DNA of 64,000 nucleotides from CAZHGD01 sp964531735. GTDB taxonomy: Bacteria; Armatimonadota; UBA10988. Made by a program: the position numbers and the translations under genes. The notes below the pieces were generated by a model. The model did not search any database. It saw nothing but the letters and a program-made list of their open reading frames with translations, and was not told where the DNA came from. The DNA is taken from contig CAZHGD010000004.1 in the NCBI GenBank assembly GCA_964531735.1, forward strand, positions 1 to 64,000, given 5' to 3'. This document shows, one piece after another, positions 1-9,315 of this stretch. The first letter of the stretch is position 1. Every line of letters begins with the position of its first letter.

Positions 1-97
1 TACTGTCCCCAAGCAGGTGTCCCAGACGGCCATCAGCCGCGCTGGGGTTGACGGCAACGCGACCGGTCGGCTACCGTCGGCTCTACGGAGCCGCGCC

Positions 98-3000
98 ATG
101 TTCGCCTTCTGGTCCAGCCTGATCTTGCCGCTTGCCTTGGCGGCCTCACCCAACCTGGTCGACAACGGCGGCTTCGAGGCGGTGCCGCCGCGCGGCACGG
201 CACCGACCGGCTGGCAGCTACCCACGCCGCCCGACGGCTTCGCCGGCGTGGATGCCACCATCGCCAAGTCGGGTCACCACTCGCTGCGCATCACCGTCGG
301 CGCCGAGTCGCCGCTCGACTGGTACTCGGCCTGGCGCGGCGTCAAGCCGCTCCGGCGCGGGGCCACCTACACGCTGAGCGCGCAGGTCCGCAGCTCCGAG
401 ATCAGCGGCGGCGCCGGGGCCTACCTGTCGCTGAACGCCTTCGACGGCGCCGGCAAGCGCATCGGCGTGTTCGATTCGGGCGCCAAGGCCCAAGGCACCG
501 GCGACTGGCGGCTGATCACCACGACCGCCAAGATCCCCGACGGCACCAGTGAGTTGCGCGCCATCGTCTGCCTGCACGGTTACGGCACGGCCTGGTTCGA
601 CGAGGTGCAGGTGGAGGAAGGCGACAGCGCCAGCGACTTCCGCCAGTCGGAAGCCGACCGCGCAGCGCGGGCGAAGCTGGCCGGCGATGAGGTCGAGGCG
701 GCGCCGTGGCTGAAGGCGCTGCCCGCGCGGCCGACCGGCAAGGGCCGCCTCGGCGTGCTCGACCTGGGCACCGCCCCGCGCGATGTGCCCGGCACCCGCG
801 CCGTGTCCGACCCTGTGCGCCTGGTCGCCATGCTCAAGGCCGCCGGCCATGCCGCCGTGCTGCTCACGCCGCGGCAGATGGCCAACGAGGTCTACTGCGA
901 TCCCGAGCGGTTCGATGTGATCGTGCTGCCGGCTGGTGACCTGTTCCCGCTGGCGGCCCAGCGCGGCTTCCTGCGCTATCTGCAGCAGGGCGGCGCGTTC
1001 ATGTCCACCGGCGGCATGGCCTTCGACACACCTGTCGTCGAGGTCAAGGGCAAGTGGTACTCACCGCGCTCGCTCCCCGCGGCGGACGGCCCGCAGACCC
1101 CGATTCTGACCGACACGCCGGCTGGCTGGCAGCCCAGCACGAACCGCGCCGAGAAGCCGTTACTGGCGCCCTGCCGCGGCCCCGGCGGCGAGCCGGGCAT
1201 CGAGGTCAGCACGCCGGAACTGAGCGGCTGGGACACGGCGATCGCGCCGCCGCAGGAGGGCAAGCTGCCGGCCGGCTGGAGCACCACGCGCCTGTGGGCC
1301 CGCGGCGACGCCAGTACGCCCAAGCTGTGGATCGAGTGGTCCGAGGTGGACGGCTCACGCTGGCACACCGCCATCACCGTCGGGCCGAACTGGCAGGAAT
1401 ACGCCCTCGGCCCGGGCCAGTTCACCTACTGGCACGACAACCAGAGTGTCGGCCGCGGCGGCGATAGCGATACCTTCCAGCCGGCCAATGCCTCGCGGCT
1501 GCAGGTGGGCGTGGCCACCGACATCGCCGGTGCCGGCAAGCCGCACCGGTTGGCCGTGGCCGGCATCCGCGTGCAGGTTGACCAACTCGCGGCGCAGCGC
1601 GTCACGCCGCCGCCGCTCAACACGCGGTACGCCATGATCCGCGACGCGATGTGGCCCAAACCCGAGCAGATTGGCGTCTTCGATCCGGGCTTCCCGCTAC
1701 GCCGCGTCACGCGGCTGACCGGCGAACCGGTCGGCCCCGGGCTGGCCGAGTTCCGGGCTGACGGTGACTGGCGCGGCTGGGCCGCCACCGCCATGCTGGG
1801 CCTCAACGGGCACGGCTTCGGCCCCAACCGCGCGCGCTGGGTGCCGCTGATCACCGGCCGCGATCGCCACGGCCACGAGCAGGGCCCGGTCGGCGCCGTG
1901 GTCCACCACTATGCCGGCACCTTCGCCGGCTCGTCGTGGGCCATCTTCGGGTTGACCAACCGCGATCTGTTCGACGGCCGCCTTCGTGGCGCCGCCGACG
2001 TGCTCATCGCCGCGGTGGACAAGCTGCTCCGGCGCTGCTATCTCGGCGAATGCGAGAGCGCCTGGGCCTGCTACCGCCGCGGCGAGACCGCCTTGCTGCG
2101 CACCAAGGTGAACAACGCCGGCCGTCTGCCACGGGCGGTCGAGGTGGTCATCCGATTGGGCCACGAGGTCGACGCCCCGGTGCTCCGGCGCGTGCCCTTG
2201 AAGCTCGATCCGGGGCAGTCGGCCGCCATCGAAGCCAAGCAGGAGGTGCCGGTCGGACCCGAGCAGCAGGCGTTCGCCTTCGAGCTGGTCGCCGACGGCC
2301 GCGTCACCGACCGCGAGCTGGGGCTGTACGTCATTCAGCCGCCCGACTGGCAAGGCACCGGCCCGGCCGTGACCAGTGACGGCGCGCGGTTCAAGGTGGA
2401 TGGCCGCGCGGCACTGCTGATGGGCTGCCAGACCTACTGGGGCCAGAATGCGTCGGTGACCGGACGTCTGCCGATCAACTTCGACCGCGACTTCCGTGCC
2501 ATGCGCGATCTGGGCCTGCGCTGGACCCGGCTGTTCATGCCGTTCAAGACCGAGGAGGACAAGCGCATCTCCGACGCAGTGGTGACTCTCGCCGGCCGCT
2601 ACGGCCTGTTGCTCTACCACACGCCGAACCTGCCCAACACGGCCGATCCGGCGCAACTGGCCGAGCAGGCGAAGACCGCCGAGGAGATCGCCGAGCGCTA
2701 CCGCGGCTGCCCGCATGTGCTGGTCGATATCTGCAACGAGCCGTCGTTCCATGCCAAGGACGCCGCGCTGATCAAGTCGTTCGGCCGCGAGCCGAAGTTC
2801 GACGGGCCGTTCGCCGACCTCGACGTGGCCGCCTGGGTCCACCACCTGGCCAAGACGCAGCGCACCTGGGCCGCGTCGAATCTCGCCGCGGTCCATCGCG
2901 GCGATGCCAAACGGCTGGCCTCGGTCGGTTGGAGTCAAGGCTGGGGCTGGCTCGGTGGCGACCTGAAGGACCCGCTCTTGGCCTCGCTCGATCTGGATTT

Positions 3001-4477
3001 CACCGATCGGCACTACTACGGCCAGCCGGAGCAGCTCGGGCCGGAGTTGAAGGACCTCGACCTGCGCGGGCTGGGCAAGCCGCTGATCCTGGGCGAGTGC
3101 GGCGCCAAGAACCACCCCACGTTCGCCGAGCGCGATCCGTGGAACATGGGCGATGACGACGCGCGCTACGACCGCCGCTTCCTCTACCTGGGCCACCACG
3201 CGTTCGGCCTGGGCGCCTCGGTGATCTCAGGCTGGCACTGGCGGGACCCGATGGAGGGCATCTTCCCCTGCGGCCTGGTCAACTCCACCGGTGCACCGCG
3301 GCCGACGGCCTTCGCCTACCGCGCCATGGCGCTGGCCTTCGGGCGCTTCCAGCCCGGCAAGACCACGCCGCAGGTGTGTCTGCTGCTGCCGGACAACGCG
3401 CGCCAGGGCGGCCAGCGCGACGCGCTCATCCGCGCGATCCATCGGGCCTCGGAGCTGCTCATCGCCGCGCGCGTCGACTTCACACTGCTACCCGACAGCG
3501 CCCTCGACCGGCTGCCACTGACCTGCAAGGCCGTGGTCTACCCGGTGCCGACGGCGCCGGACGACGCCGTCCTCGAGCAACTGGCGGCCTTCGCCCAGAA
3601 CGGCGGCGCCGTCTATCTGTCGGGCGACCTGGCCTTCGATGGACAACGCCGGCCCGCAGCGCCCGAGCGACTGACGCGACTGTGCGGCGTCAAAGCCAGC
3701 GGCGACGCCACCGCCGCGCCGCTCAAACTGCCGCCCGCGGCCGGTGAGTTGCAGCCGACGCCCAACAGCGGGCTGCCCGCCGGTCCGGCGCATCCGCTCC
3801 GGGCGTTGGAGCTGGCCGGTGCCGAGGCCGTGGCCTCCTGCGGCGGCCGGCCGGTGGTCACCCGGTTCGCGCTCGGGCCAGGTCAGGTCTGGCTCAACGT
3901 CGATCCCGTCGAACTCAACGGCACCATCGAGCCCTGGCATCGCGCGCTCTACAACCGGTTCCTGGCCGCCGCGCGCACGCCCGGGCTGGCCATCAAGCCC
4001 GACCGGCCGGAGGTGCAGGTCTACCACTTGGCCGGCGACAACGGCGAGGCCTGGTTCCTCCACAACGCCGGCCGCGCCACCACGGTGACCGTCGGGCCGT
4101 GGTCGCTCGATCTGGCCGCTGACGGTTTCGGCTACCTGCACGTCAGCCGTGACGGCGCGCTTCGCGTCGCCGAGGCGCAGGGCACCGTCGCTTGCGCCGG
4201 GCGCGAGTTGGTGAAAATCACCGGCCACGCCTTCGTCATGGCCGCGGGCGACGAGGAGCCGGGCCGCGCCCGGGCACTACTGGTCTGCCCGCTGACCGCG
4301 GGCGAGGTGCGCGTCCGCACCACGGCCGCCGCGGTGGTGAAGGCCGAGGCCGGCGAGCTGCGCGACGGCCAGTTCGTGGCGTTCGAGCCGCTGCCGGCCG
4401 CGGTGCGCGATGGCTGGGTCACCGTTCGGACACCGGTGGACCAGCCCCGAGTGGTAATCCGCGTCGGGCTGCGATGA
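98..4477 (+). CDS. Large secreted multidomain clan GH-A glycoside hydrolase-like protein
   Basis: 1459 aa. The start at 98 follows GGAG at a 7-base gap and gives a hydrophobic export signal (MFAFWSSLILPLALAAS); an upstream in-frame start at 17 lacks this. Order seen: a carbohydrate-binding-like beta-sandwich beginning NLVDNGGFE (about 20-190), a ThuA/GATase-like alpha/beta domain (about 215-320), a second sandwich (about 370-500), an Ig-like domain (about 680-750), then a TIM barrel (about 765-1080). Candidate acid/base is Glu in ICNEPS (about 880) and candidate nucleophile is Glu in ILGECGAKN (about 998), the GH-A arrangement. A second alpha/beta domain (about 1090-1180) resembles the beta-galactosidase trimerisation domain. 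Substrate unknown; a galactosidase or endo-glycanase role is inference. First of three co-directional genes. Confidence 0.75.
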   Translation: MFAFWSSLILPLALAASPNLVDNGGFEAVPPRGTAPTGWQLPTPPDGFAGVDATIAKSGHHSLRITVGAESPLDWYSAWRGVKPLRRGATYTLSAQVRSSEISGGAGAYLSLNAFDGAGKRIGVFDSGAKAQGTGDWRLITTTAKIPDGTSELRAIVCLHGYGTAWFDEVQVEEGDSASDFRQSEADRAARAKLAGDEVEAAPWLKALPARPTGKGRLGVLDLGTAPRDVPGTRAVSDPVRLVAMLKAAGHAAVLLTPRQMANEVYCDPERFDVIVLPAGDLFPLAAQRGFLRYLQQGGAFMSTGGMAFDTPVVEVKGKWYSPRSLPAADGPQTPILTDTPAGWQPSTNRAEKPLLAPCRGPGGEPGIEVSTPELSGWDTAIAPPQEGKLPAGWSTTRLWARGDASTPKLWIEWSEVDGSRWHTAITVGPNWQEYALGPGQFTYWHDNQSVGRGGDSDTFQPANASRLQVGVATDIAGAGKPHRLAVAGIRVQVDQLAAQRVTPPPLNTRYAMIRDAMWPKPEQIGVFDPGFPLRRVTRLTGEPVGPGLAEFRADGDWRGWAATAMLGLNGHGFGPNRARWVPLITGRDRHGHEQGPVGAVVHHYAGTFAGSSWAIFGLTNRDLFDGRLRGAADVLIAAVDKLLRRCYLGECESAWACYRRGETALLRTKVNNAGRLPRAVEVVIRLGHEVDAPVLRRVPLKLDPGQSAAIEAKQEVPVGPEQQAFAFELVADGRVTDRELGLYVIQPPDWQGTGPAVTSDGARFKVDGRAALLMGCQTYWGQNASVTGRLPINFDRDFRAMRDLGLRWTRLFMPFKTEEDKRISDAVVTLAGRYGLLLYHTPNLPNTADPAQLAEQAKTAEEIAERYRGCPHVLVDICNEPSFHAKDAALIKSFGREPKFDGPFADLDVAAWVHHLAKTQRTWAASNLAAVHRGDAKRLASVGWSQGWGWLGGDLKDPLLASLDLDFTDRHYYGQPEQLGPELKDLDLRGLGKPLILGECGAKNHPTFAERDPWNMGDDDARYDRRFLYLGHHAFGLGASVISGWHWRDPMEGIFPCGLVNSTGAPRPTAFAYRAMALAFGRFQPGKTTPQVCLLLPDNARQGGQRDALIRAIHRASELLIAARVDFTLLPDSALDRLPLTCKAVVYPVPTAPDDAVLEQLAAFAQNGGAVYLSGDLAFDGQRRPAAPERLTRLCGVKASGDATAAPLKLPPAAGELQPTPNSGLPAGPAHPLRALELAGAEAVASCGGRPVVTRFALGPGQVWLNVDPVELNGTIEPWHRALYNRFLAAARTPGLAIKPDRPEVQVYHLAGDNGEAWFLHNAGRATTVTVGPWSLDLAADGFGYLHVSRDGALRVAEAQGTVACAGRELVKITGHAFVMAAGDEEPGRARALLVCPLTAGEVRVRTTAAAVVKAEAGELRDGQFVAFEPLPAAVRDGWVTVRTPVDQPRVVIRVGLR

Positions 4478-4489
4478 GTGAGGCACGCC

Positions 4490-4975
4490 ATGGCAACAGG
4501 CGAAGTGCGCATCAGGCCGGTAGCCCTCGGTGACGCGCCGGACCTGCGCGACCACTGCTTCGTGATGGACGACCTGGTCGACATCCAATCGCAGGTGGCC
4601 GCCAACCTCGAGCGAGCCAAGAGCGGTGAACTGGTCCACCTGGTCGCCGAGGTCGACGGCCGCGTGGTCGGTAGTGTCCTGCTCGAGCGACACACGCACC
4701 CGCTGGCGCGGCACCGCGCCGACGTGGCCGGCCTGGTGGTCCACCAACCTTACCAGCGTCGCGGCATCGCGCGCGCGCTGGTGGCCGAGTGCGAACGGCA
4801 GGCCACCGCTCTGGGCCTGGTCATCCTGGAGATCTCCTGTCGCGGCGGCGAGCCGCCGGAGCGGATCTATCCGCGGCTCGGGTTCATCGAGTACGGCCGC
4901 CTGCCGGGCGGCCTCGTCGAGCCGTGGGGCGAGGGCCAGTCGTTCGATCTGGTGCTGTTCTACCTGCCGCTGTGA
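4490..4975 (+). CDS. GNAT family N-acetyltransferase
   Basis: 161 aa, the usual size for a single-domain GNAT. The acetyl-CoA-binding signature is visible as VVHQPYQRRGIARAL (V-x-x-x-x-R-G-x-G/A form) near residue 85-100, preceded by the beta4 strand ADVAGLVV. The start at 4490 has GAGG 6 bases upstream; a GTG at 4478 is in frame but has no site. It lies 12 bases after the glycosidase gene and probably shares its transcript. The acceptor substrate cannot be read from the sequence. The C-terminal part (RIYPRLGFIEYGRLPGG) is typical of small-molecule acetyltransferases. Confidence 0.85.
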   Translation: MATGEVRIRPVALGDAPDLRDHCFVMDDLVDIQSQVAANLERAKSGELVHLVAEVDGRVVGSVLLERHTHPLARHRADVAGLVVHQPYQRRGIARALVAECERQATALGLVILEISCRGGEPPERIYPRLGFIEYGRLPGGLVEPWGEGQSFDLVLFYLPL

Positions 4976-5054
4976 CCGCGCCGTAGCCACCGCGACACGT
5001 CGGCGTTCCGCGTGGCCGCGTCCAACCGCTCAGACCGTGGACAGGAGACGGCAC

Positions 5055-6386
5055 ATGATGCGCTGGTCTGGTGGCGTCGGCTGGTTGCTGCTGGCCGTGG
5101 CGGGCGCCGGTGCGGCGCCGGTGACGGTGACTATTGGCGAGCGGGTGGGCACCATCCATCGCCTGCTCGGCGTCAACATCGGGCCGCTCCCCGCCGGCGA
5201 GCCCGGCAACGCCGACCTGACCGCGGCCTACCAGCGCACCGGTATCACCCAGGTGCGCACGCACGACTTCTATGGCCCGCTGGACATGGCCACGCTCTAC
5301 CCCGACCAGAGCGCCGACCCGCGCCGGCCGGAGTCGTACCACTTCCGCGAGAGTGACCGCGTCTGGCAGGCCATCCTCAACGGCGGCTTCGAGCCCTACC
5401 TGCGCCTCGGCGACTCGTACCACAACTCGCCCGGCTACCCGAAGGCCGACCCGCGCCACCCGCGGAATGAGGACAACTTCGTGCAGGCCACCGTCGAGGT
5501 GGTGCGCCACTACACCGACGAACGGCGGTGGGGGCCGACGAAGGTCCGCTACGTGGAGTTCTGGAACGAGCCGGACGGCATGTTCTGGGACGGCACGCCG
5601 GCCAGCTTCCACCGGCTCTATGTGAAGGCCGCCAAGGCCCTGAAGGCGGCTTTCCCCACCTTGCAGATTGGCGGGCCCGGCCTGACTCCGGCCGGGGCGC
5701 TCGCGCCGCGCGGGCAGCAGTTCACCAGCGGCCTGCTACGGGCCGTGCGCCAGGCCGGCGCACCGCTGGACTTCCTGTCCTGGCATATGTACGCCAACGA
5801 CGTGGCCAACTACGAGAAGGCTTGCCGGTTCTACCGTGACGCGCTCGACCAGGCCGGCCTGCGCGCCACGGTGATGCACGTCACCGAGTACCACACCTCG
5901 CACCGCAACCAGAGCCGCGACGATCAGTTGGCCCTGCGCGCCGGCGCGCGTGGCGCGGCGCTGCTGACCGCCGGCTGGATGGTTCTCCAGCGCCACGACG
6001 TGCGCGAGGCGATGGTTTACCGCGGGCCCGACCCGGCGCTCAACGCGCCGCAGTTCTATGGCCTGTTCTACGCCGATGGCCGGCCGAAGCGCACCGCCCT
6101 GGCGTTCAGCCTGTGGGCCGAGTTCTGCCGCGCCTCGCAGCGCCTCCAGGCCACCAGCAGCGCCGAACTGCCGGCCCTCGCCGCGCGCGACGACCGCGGC
6201 CGCGTGTCGCTGTTGCTGGCCAACCTGACCAACCACGAGGTGTCCTGGCACACTCGCGGCCTGGTCGATGCGGTGCGCGTGCGTGAGGTGAACGACCAGA
6301 GCCCGACCATCGTCGAGCGCACCATCCCCAGCGCCTCGGGCACCATGCCGGCCTGGGCCGTGCAACTGGTCACACCGGTGCGCTGA
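5055..6386 (+). CDS. Glycoside hydrolase family 39-like (beta-xylosidase-type) secreted enzyme
   Basis: 443 aa. The N-terminus MMRWSGGVGWLLLAVAGAGA is a signal peptide. AGGAGA lies 6 bases before the ATG at 5055 (9 before the adjacent ATG at 5058). The TIM barrel shows the GH39 pattern: RTHDFYGPLD early, FWNEPDGMFWDGTP with the acid/base Glu (about 175), IGGPGLTPAG, FLSWHMYANDV, and HVTEYHTSHR with the likely nucleophile Glu (about 278). A short beta-sandwich closes the protein. GH39 contains beta-xylosidases and iduronidases; xylosidase is a guess. It ends 8 bases from the convergent Rmd-like gene. Confidence 0.8.
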   Translation: MMRWSGGVGWLLLAVAGAGAAPVTVTIGERVGTIHRLLGVNIGPLPAGEPGNADLTAAYQRTGITQVRTHDFYGPLDMATLYPDQSADPRRPESYHFRESDRVWQAILNGGFEPYLRLGDSYHNSPGYPKADPRHPRNEDNFVQATVEVVRHYTDERRWGPTKVRYVEFWNEPDGMFWDGTPASFHRLYVKAAKALKAAFPTLQIGGPGLTPAGALAPRGQQFTSGLLRAVRQAGAPLDFLSWHMYANDVANYEKACRFYRDALDQAGLRATVMHVTEYHTSHRNQSRDDQLALRAGARGAALLTAGWMVLQRHDVREAMVYRGPDPALNAPQFYGLFYADGRPKRTALAFSLWAEFCRASQRLQATSSAELPALAARDDRGRVSLLLANLTNHEVSWHTRGLVDAVRVREVNDQSPTIVERTIPSASGTMPAWAVQLVTPVR

Positions 6387-6394
6387 CAAGGGCG

Positions 6395-7324
6395 CTACCG
6401 GCCCGCCCACTCGGCCAGTACATCGCGCAGCGTCGCGTCGAGCGCGATCTGTGGCGTCCAGCCTACCGCGGCCTGCGCGCGCTGGTACGAGCCGATGATC
6501 GGCACCGAGCCGCCGTTGCGCCAACGGGCGTCGGCCACCTGCACCTCGGCGGTGACGCCGGACAGCGCCATCAGCCGCGTCAGCAACTCGCCGGCGGTGA
6601 CCGCGCGCCCGCTGCACAGGTGGTAGACCTGGCCCGGTTCACCCCCTACGGCCAAGGCCACATATCCGCGAACGATGTCGCGTACGTCGGTGAAGTCACG
6701 CGCCGCCGACAAGTCGCCCACCTCAACCACCGGCCGTTGCCGGCCCTCGGCCACCGCCTGCACCTGGGCCGCGAAGTCGGGCACCACGAAGCCCAGCCGT
6801 TGGCCCGGCCCGATGTGGTTGAACGGCCGCGCCTCGACGATCTCCAAGCCACCGGTGCGGTGGTACTGCTGGAGCAGCTCATGGACCATCAGCTTGCTGG
6901 TCCCATAGACCCCGCGCGGCGCGGGCGGCGAGTCTTCGGTCAGCGGCTCGGCCGACGCCGGCTGCCCGTACACCTCGCTCGAGGTCACCACCAACAGCCG
7001 CGGTGGCCGCGCGCAGGCCACGGCCGCCTCGAGCAGCGCCGCGGTGCCGAGCACGTTCACCTGCAACGTGCCCAACGGATCGCGCGCCGCCTGCGCCGGT
7101 GACGACGCGGCGGCGAGGTGGTAGATGACGTCCGGCTGGGCCGCCACCACCGCGCTACGCAGTAGCTCAGCCTGGGTGAGGTCGGCCACGCGCATCACGA
7201 CACCGGGCGGCGCCGGCGCGTCGGCCGGCCGGCCGAGGCCCGTGACCGCGTGCCCACCGCTGACCAGCAGCGCCGCCAGATGCCGGCCCGCGAAGCCGCT
7301 GACGCCGGTCACGAGCACTCTCAA
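6395..7324 (-). CDS. rmd: NAD-dependent epimerase/dehydratase, GDP-4-keto-6-deoxymannose reductase-like
   Basis: 309 aa extended SDR. The Rossmann motif VTGVSGFAGRH is at residues 4-14, the catalytic pair is in YGTSK, and SSEVYG and ARPFNHIGPGQ are characteristic of the GDP-mannose dehydratase/Rmd group. Rmd reduces GDP-4-keto-6-deoxy-D-mannose to GDP-D-rhamnose in the cytosol. The TTG start at 7324 overlaps the TGA of the DUF4129 gene (TTGA), with GAGG about 10 bases upstream; an ATG at 7390 would overlap that gene by 70 bases. The neighbouring glycosyltransferase cluster fits a nucleotide-sugar role. The exact substrate is inferred, and a related 4-epimerase is possible. Confidence 0.7.
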   Translation of the reverse strand: MRVLVTGVSGFAGRHLAALLVSGGHAVTGLGRPADAPAPPGVVMRVADLTQAELLRSAVVAAQPDVIYHLAAASSPAQAARDPLGTLQVNVLGTAALLEAAVACARPPRLLVVTSSEVYGQPASAEPLTEDSPPAPRGVYGTSKLMVHELLQQYHRTGGLEIVEARPFNHIGPGQRLGFVVPDFAAQVQAVAEGRQRPVVEVGDLSAARDFTDVRDIVRGYVALAVGGEPGQVYHLCSGRAVTAGELLTRLMALSGVTAEVQVADARWRNGGSVPIIGSYQRAQAAVGWTPQIALDATLRDVLAEWAGR

Positions 7325-9315
7325 CGCTGGCGCACCTCGCCCACCGCTTGCATCAAGCGAGCCCAGATGGCTCGCAACTCGTCCAGGCACGTCTCGTCCA
7401 CCTGCGAGGGAGTATACTCCACCGCCGCGTAGAGGTCGGTCAGTTGCTCGATCTCGCGGCGCCAGGTCTCCATCGACGGTGGCAAGTGCCGCAGGTAGTC
7501 ATGCGCGGTGACCCCCGGCCGCCGCGGCTGCCCGATCAGCGCGGCGTAGGCCTGGAACGCCCGGTAGATGTGGATCACGATGTCGCTCACCGGCCGGCCA
7601 CGGAACGGCGAGCGCGGACCGAACGGATCGACAAACGGGTCGCGCGTCCGCACCGGCTCGTCGGCGGCGGCAGCCTTGGCCCGAGGTGCGCGGCGCCGCC
7701 AGGCCTGGTAGAGCAGGTAGGCGATGCCCAGCAGCAGCGCCAGGCCCAAGGCTGCCAGCACGGCCTTGAAGGCGTCCTCTTGCGAGCTCTGCGTCGGTGT
7801 GTCGGGCGGTCGCGGCGCCGACCGGTCGTCGCGTGATTCGGGCTGCTTCTCCTTCGGTTCCTCGCTGGCCTGGTCGCGCTTCTGGTCTGGTTGCTCCGGC
7901 CCGGACTTGGCCTCGTTCTCGCTCTTCGCGGCGGGCGGCTCCGGAGCCTTGGCCGGAGCCTTGGCCGGGGCCGGTTCGGGCCGCTCCGGTTGGTTCGCCT
8001 GCGGTGGCTCCGGCTGGTTGCCCTTCGGTGGCTCCGGCTGGTTCGCCTTGGGTGGCTCTGCTGGCGGCGCAGCCTGCGGCGATTGCTGGGGCGGCTGGCT
8101 CTGGCCACGCTTGCTCTCGCCCTGGCCGCGCTTGCTCTCGCCCTTGGCGTCCTGGCCGTCGCGCTTGGCGTCGGCCGGCTTGGCGTCGGCCGCCTTGCCG
8201 GCGCCTTGACCTTCACGGGTGCCACCCGCCTTGGGCCCGCCTTCGGCCGTGGCCGGGCCGCGACCCTGGTGCCCCGGACCGCCGCCGGCCACGCCGCCAG
8301 AGGCCCTGCCGTCCGAGCCGCTCCCCTGCTTCGCGTCGCGCCCCTGGCCATTCGGCCCGGCCCGGTCGCCGCCCCACGGCGCGTTGACGCCTTCGTCATC
8401 GCCCGGGCCGGCGAGTGCATCCAGGAACGCCGGCCGTTTGGGCAGCAGACTGCCCTCGGCCGGCTCGAGCCGCGGGGCCACCTCGGCCACGGCGAGCAGC
8501 ACCGCGGCCAGCGGAAACGCCAGCACCAGCCACAGCGCCATGACGCCCACCGGCACACGGGCGCCGCGCGCCCGCGCGTAGATCTGCAGGCCCGACAGCG
8601 CGCTCATGGCCAGCACGGCCAGCCCGCAACCGAGGAAGACCACCATGCACCAGAAGGCATGGGCCTGCAGCGCCTGCCCGGCCAACAGGCGGTGGCCGAT
8701 GCCGAACACGGCCACCGCCGGCACCGACAGGATCATCACCGCGCGGCCCGGGTGCGGGCGCTGCCGCACCGCCGCCGCCCGCTCACCGTGACGCTCCCAT
8801 TCCTCGCTGCTCAGCAGGCCGGTGCTCTGCAACTCCACCTGGTTGGGATCGATGGCCGTGCGGTCGACCACGTAGTGCGCGCCGAACCAGATCAGGGCGA
8901 TCACGCCGTAGAGGAAGAGCAGCAGACCCACCGGATTGCCGCCACCGTAGCCCTCACCGAAGGCCCCGCCACCGAAGGCGTAGAAGAAGCCGAACAAGCC
9001 CATCACGGCCAGGAGTGCCAGCGCGAACGGCGCCGCGTCGAACCGCCCTTCGCGCGCGCGAATGCGCGCGATGCCGACCACGGCCAGCATGAAGAAGCCG
9101 AAGATCCAGCGCAACAGGCCCAGTGGCGACGCCGTCAGCACGGCGCAGCAGTCGAGCAGGAACCACACCAGTGACCCGAGCATGAAGAACAGCGCCGTCG
9201 GCAGCAGTCCGTCGGCCAGCAGGTCGAAATCTGCCTCGCTGTCGTTGTCGGCCCACCGCGCCAGGTCGATGGCGCGCAGCTCCTCGGGTGACAAGCGGGT
9301 GGGTCCGTCGTTCAT
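7321..9315 (-). CDS. DUF4129 membrane protein with long disordered linker
   Basis: 664 aa. The N-terminal half has about six hydrophobic segments (about 30-270). A long Pro/Gln/Lys/Glu/Asn-rich region follows (about 330-490) with short repeats such as GESKRGQ twice and PPKANQPE-type units, then one membrane segment (AVLAALGLALLLGIAYLLY, about 505) and a C-terminal DUF4129 domain (about 570-655) with AHDYLRHL and the AAVEYTPSQ segment. DUF4129 normally sits beside MoxR, DUF58 and transglutaminase genes. Here the ATG overlaps the DUF58 stop (ATGA) but transglutaminase and MoxR are absent. Function unknown; membrane-associated protease or cell-envelope roles are speculation. Confidence 0.75.
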   Translation of the reverse strand: MNDGPTRLSPEELRAIDLARWADNDSEADFDLLADGLLPTALFFMLGSLVWFLLDCCAVLTASPLGLLRWIFGFFMLAVVGIARIRAREGRFDAAPFALALLAVMGLFGFFYAFGGGAFGEGYGGGNPVGLLLFLYGVIALIWFGAHYVVDRTAIDPNQVELQSTGLLSSEEWERHGERAAAVRQRPHPGRAVMILSVPAVAVFGIGHRLLAGQALQAHAFWCMVVFLGCGLAVLAMSALSGLQIYARARGARVPVGVMALWLVLAFPLAAVLLAVAEVAPRLEPAEGSLLPKRPAFLDALAGPGDDEGVNAPWGGDRAGPNGQGRDAKQGSGSDGRASGGVAGGGPGHQGRGPATAEGGPKAGGTREGQGAGKAADAKPADAKRDGQDAKGESKRGQGESKRGQSQPPQQSPQAAPPAEPPKANQPEPPKGNQPEPPQANQPERPEPAPAKAPAKAPEPPAAKSENEAKSGPEQPDQKRDQASEEPKEKQPESRDDRSAPRPPDTPTQSSQEDAFKAVLAALGLALLLGIAYLLYQAWRRRAPRAKAAAADEPVRTRDPFVDPFGPRSPFRGRPVSDIVIHIYRAFQAYAALIGQPRRPGVTAHDYLRHLPPSMETWRREIEQLTDLYAAVEYTPSQVDETCLDELRAIWARLMQAVGEVRQR

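Noticed and set aside
1697..3199. A 500-codon open frame on the minus strand
   Set aside because: Opposite the TIM barrel of the GH-A protein; composition is dominated by Ala, Arg, Gly, Gln and Leu with no motif.
4626..5054. N-terminal extension of the GH39-like protein
   Set aside because: The frame stays open upstream but overlaps the acetyltransferase gene and reads as Arg/Ser-rich noise. A ribosome site and signal peptide place the start at 5055.
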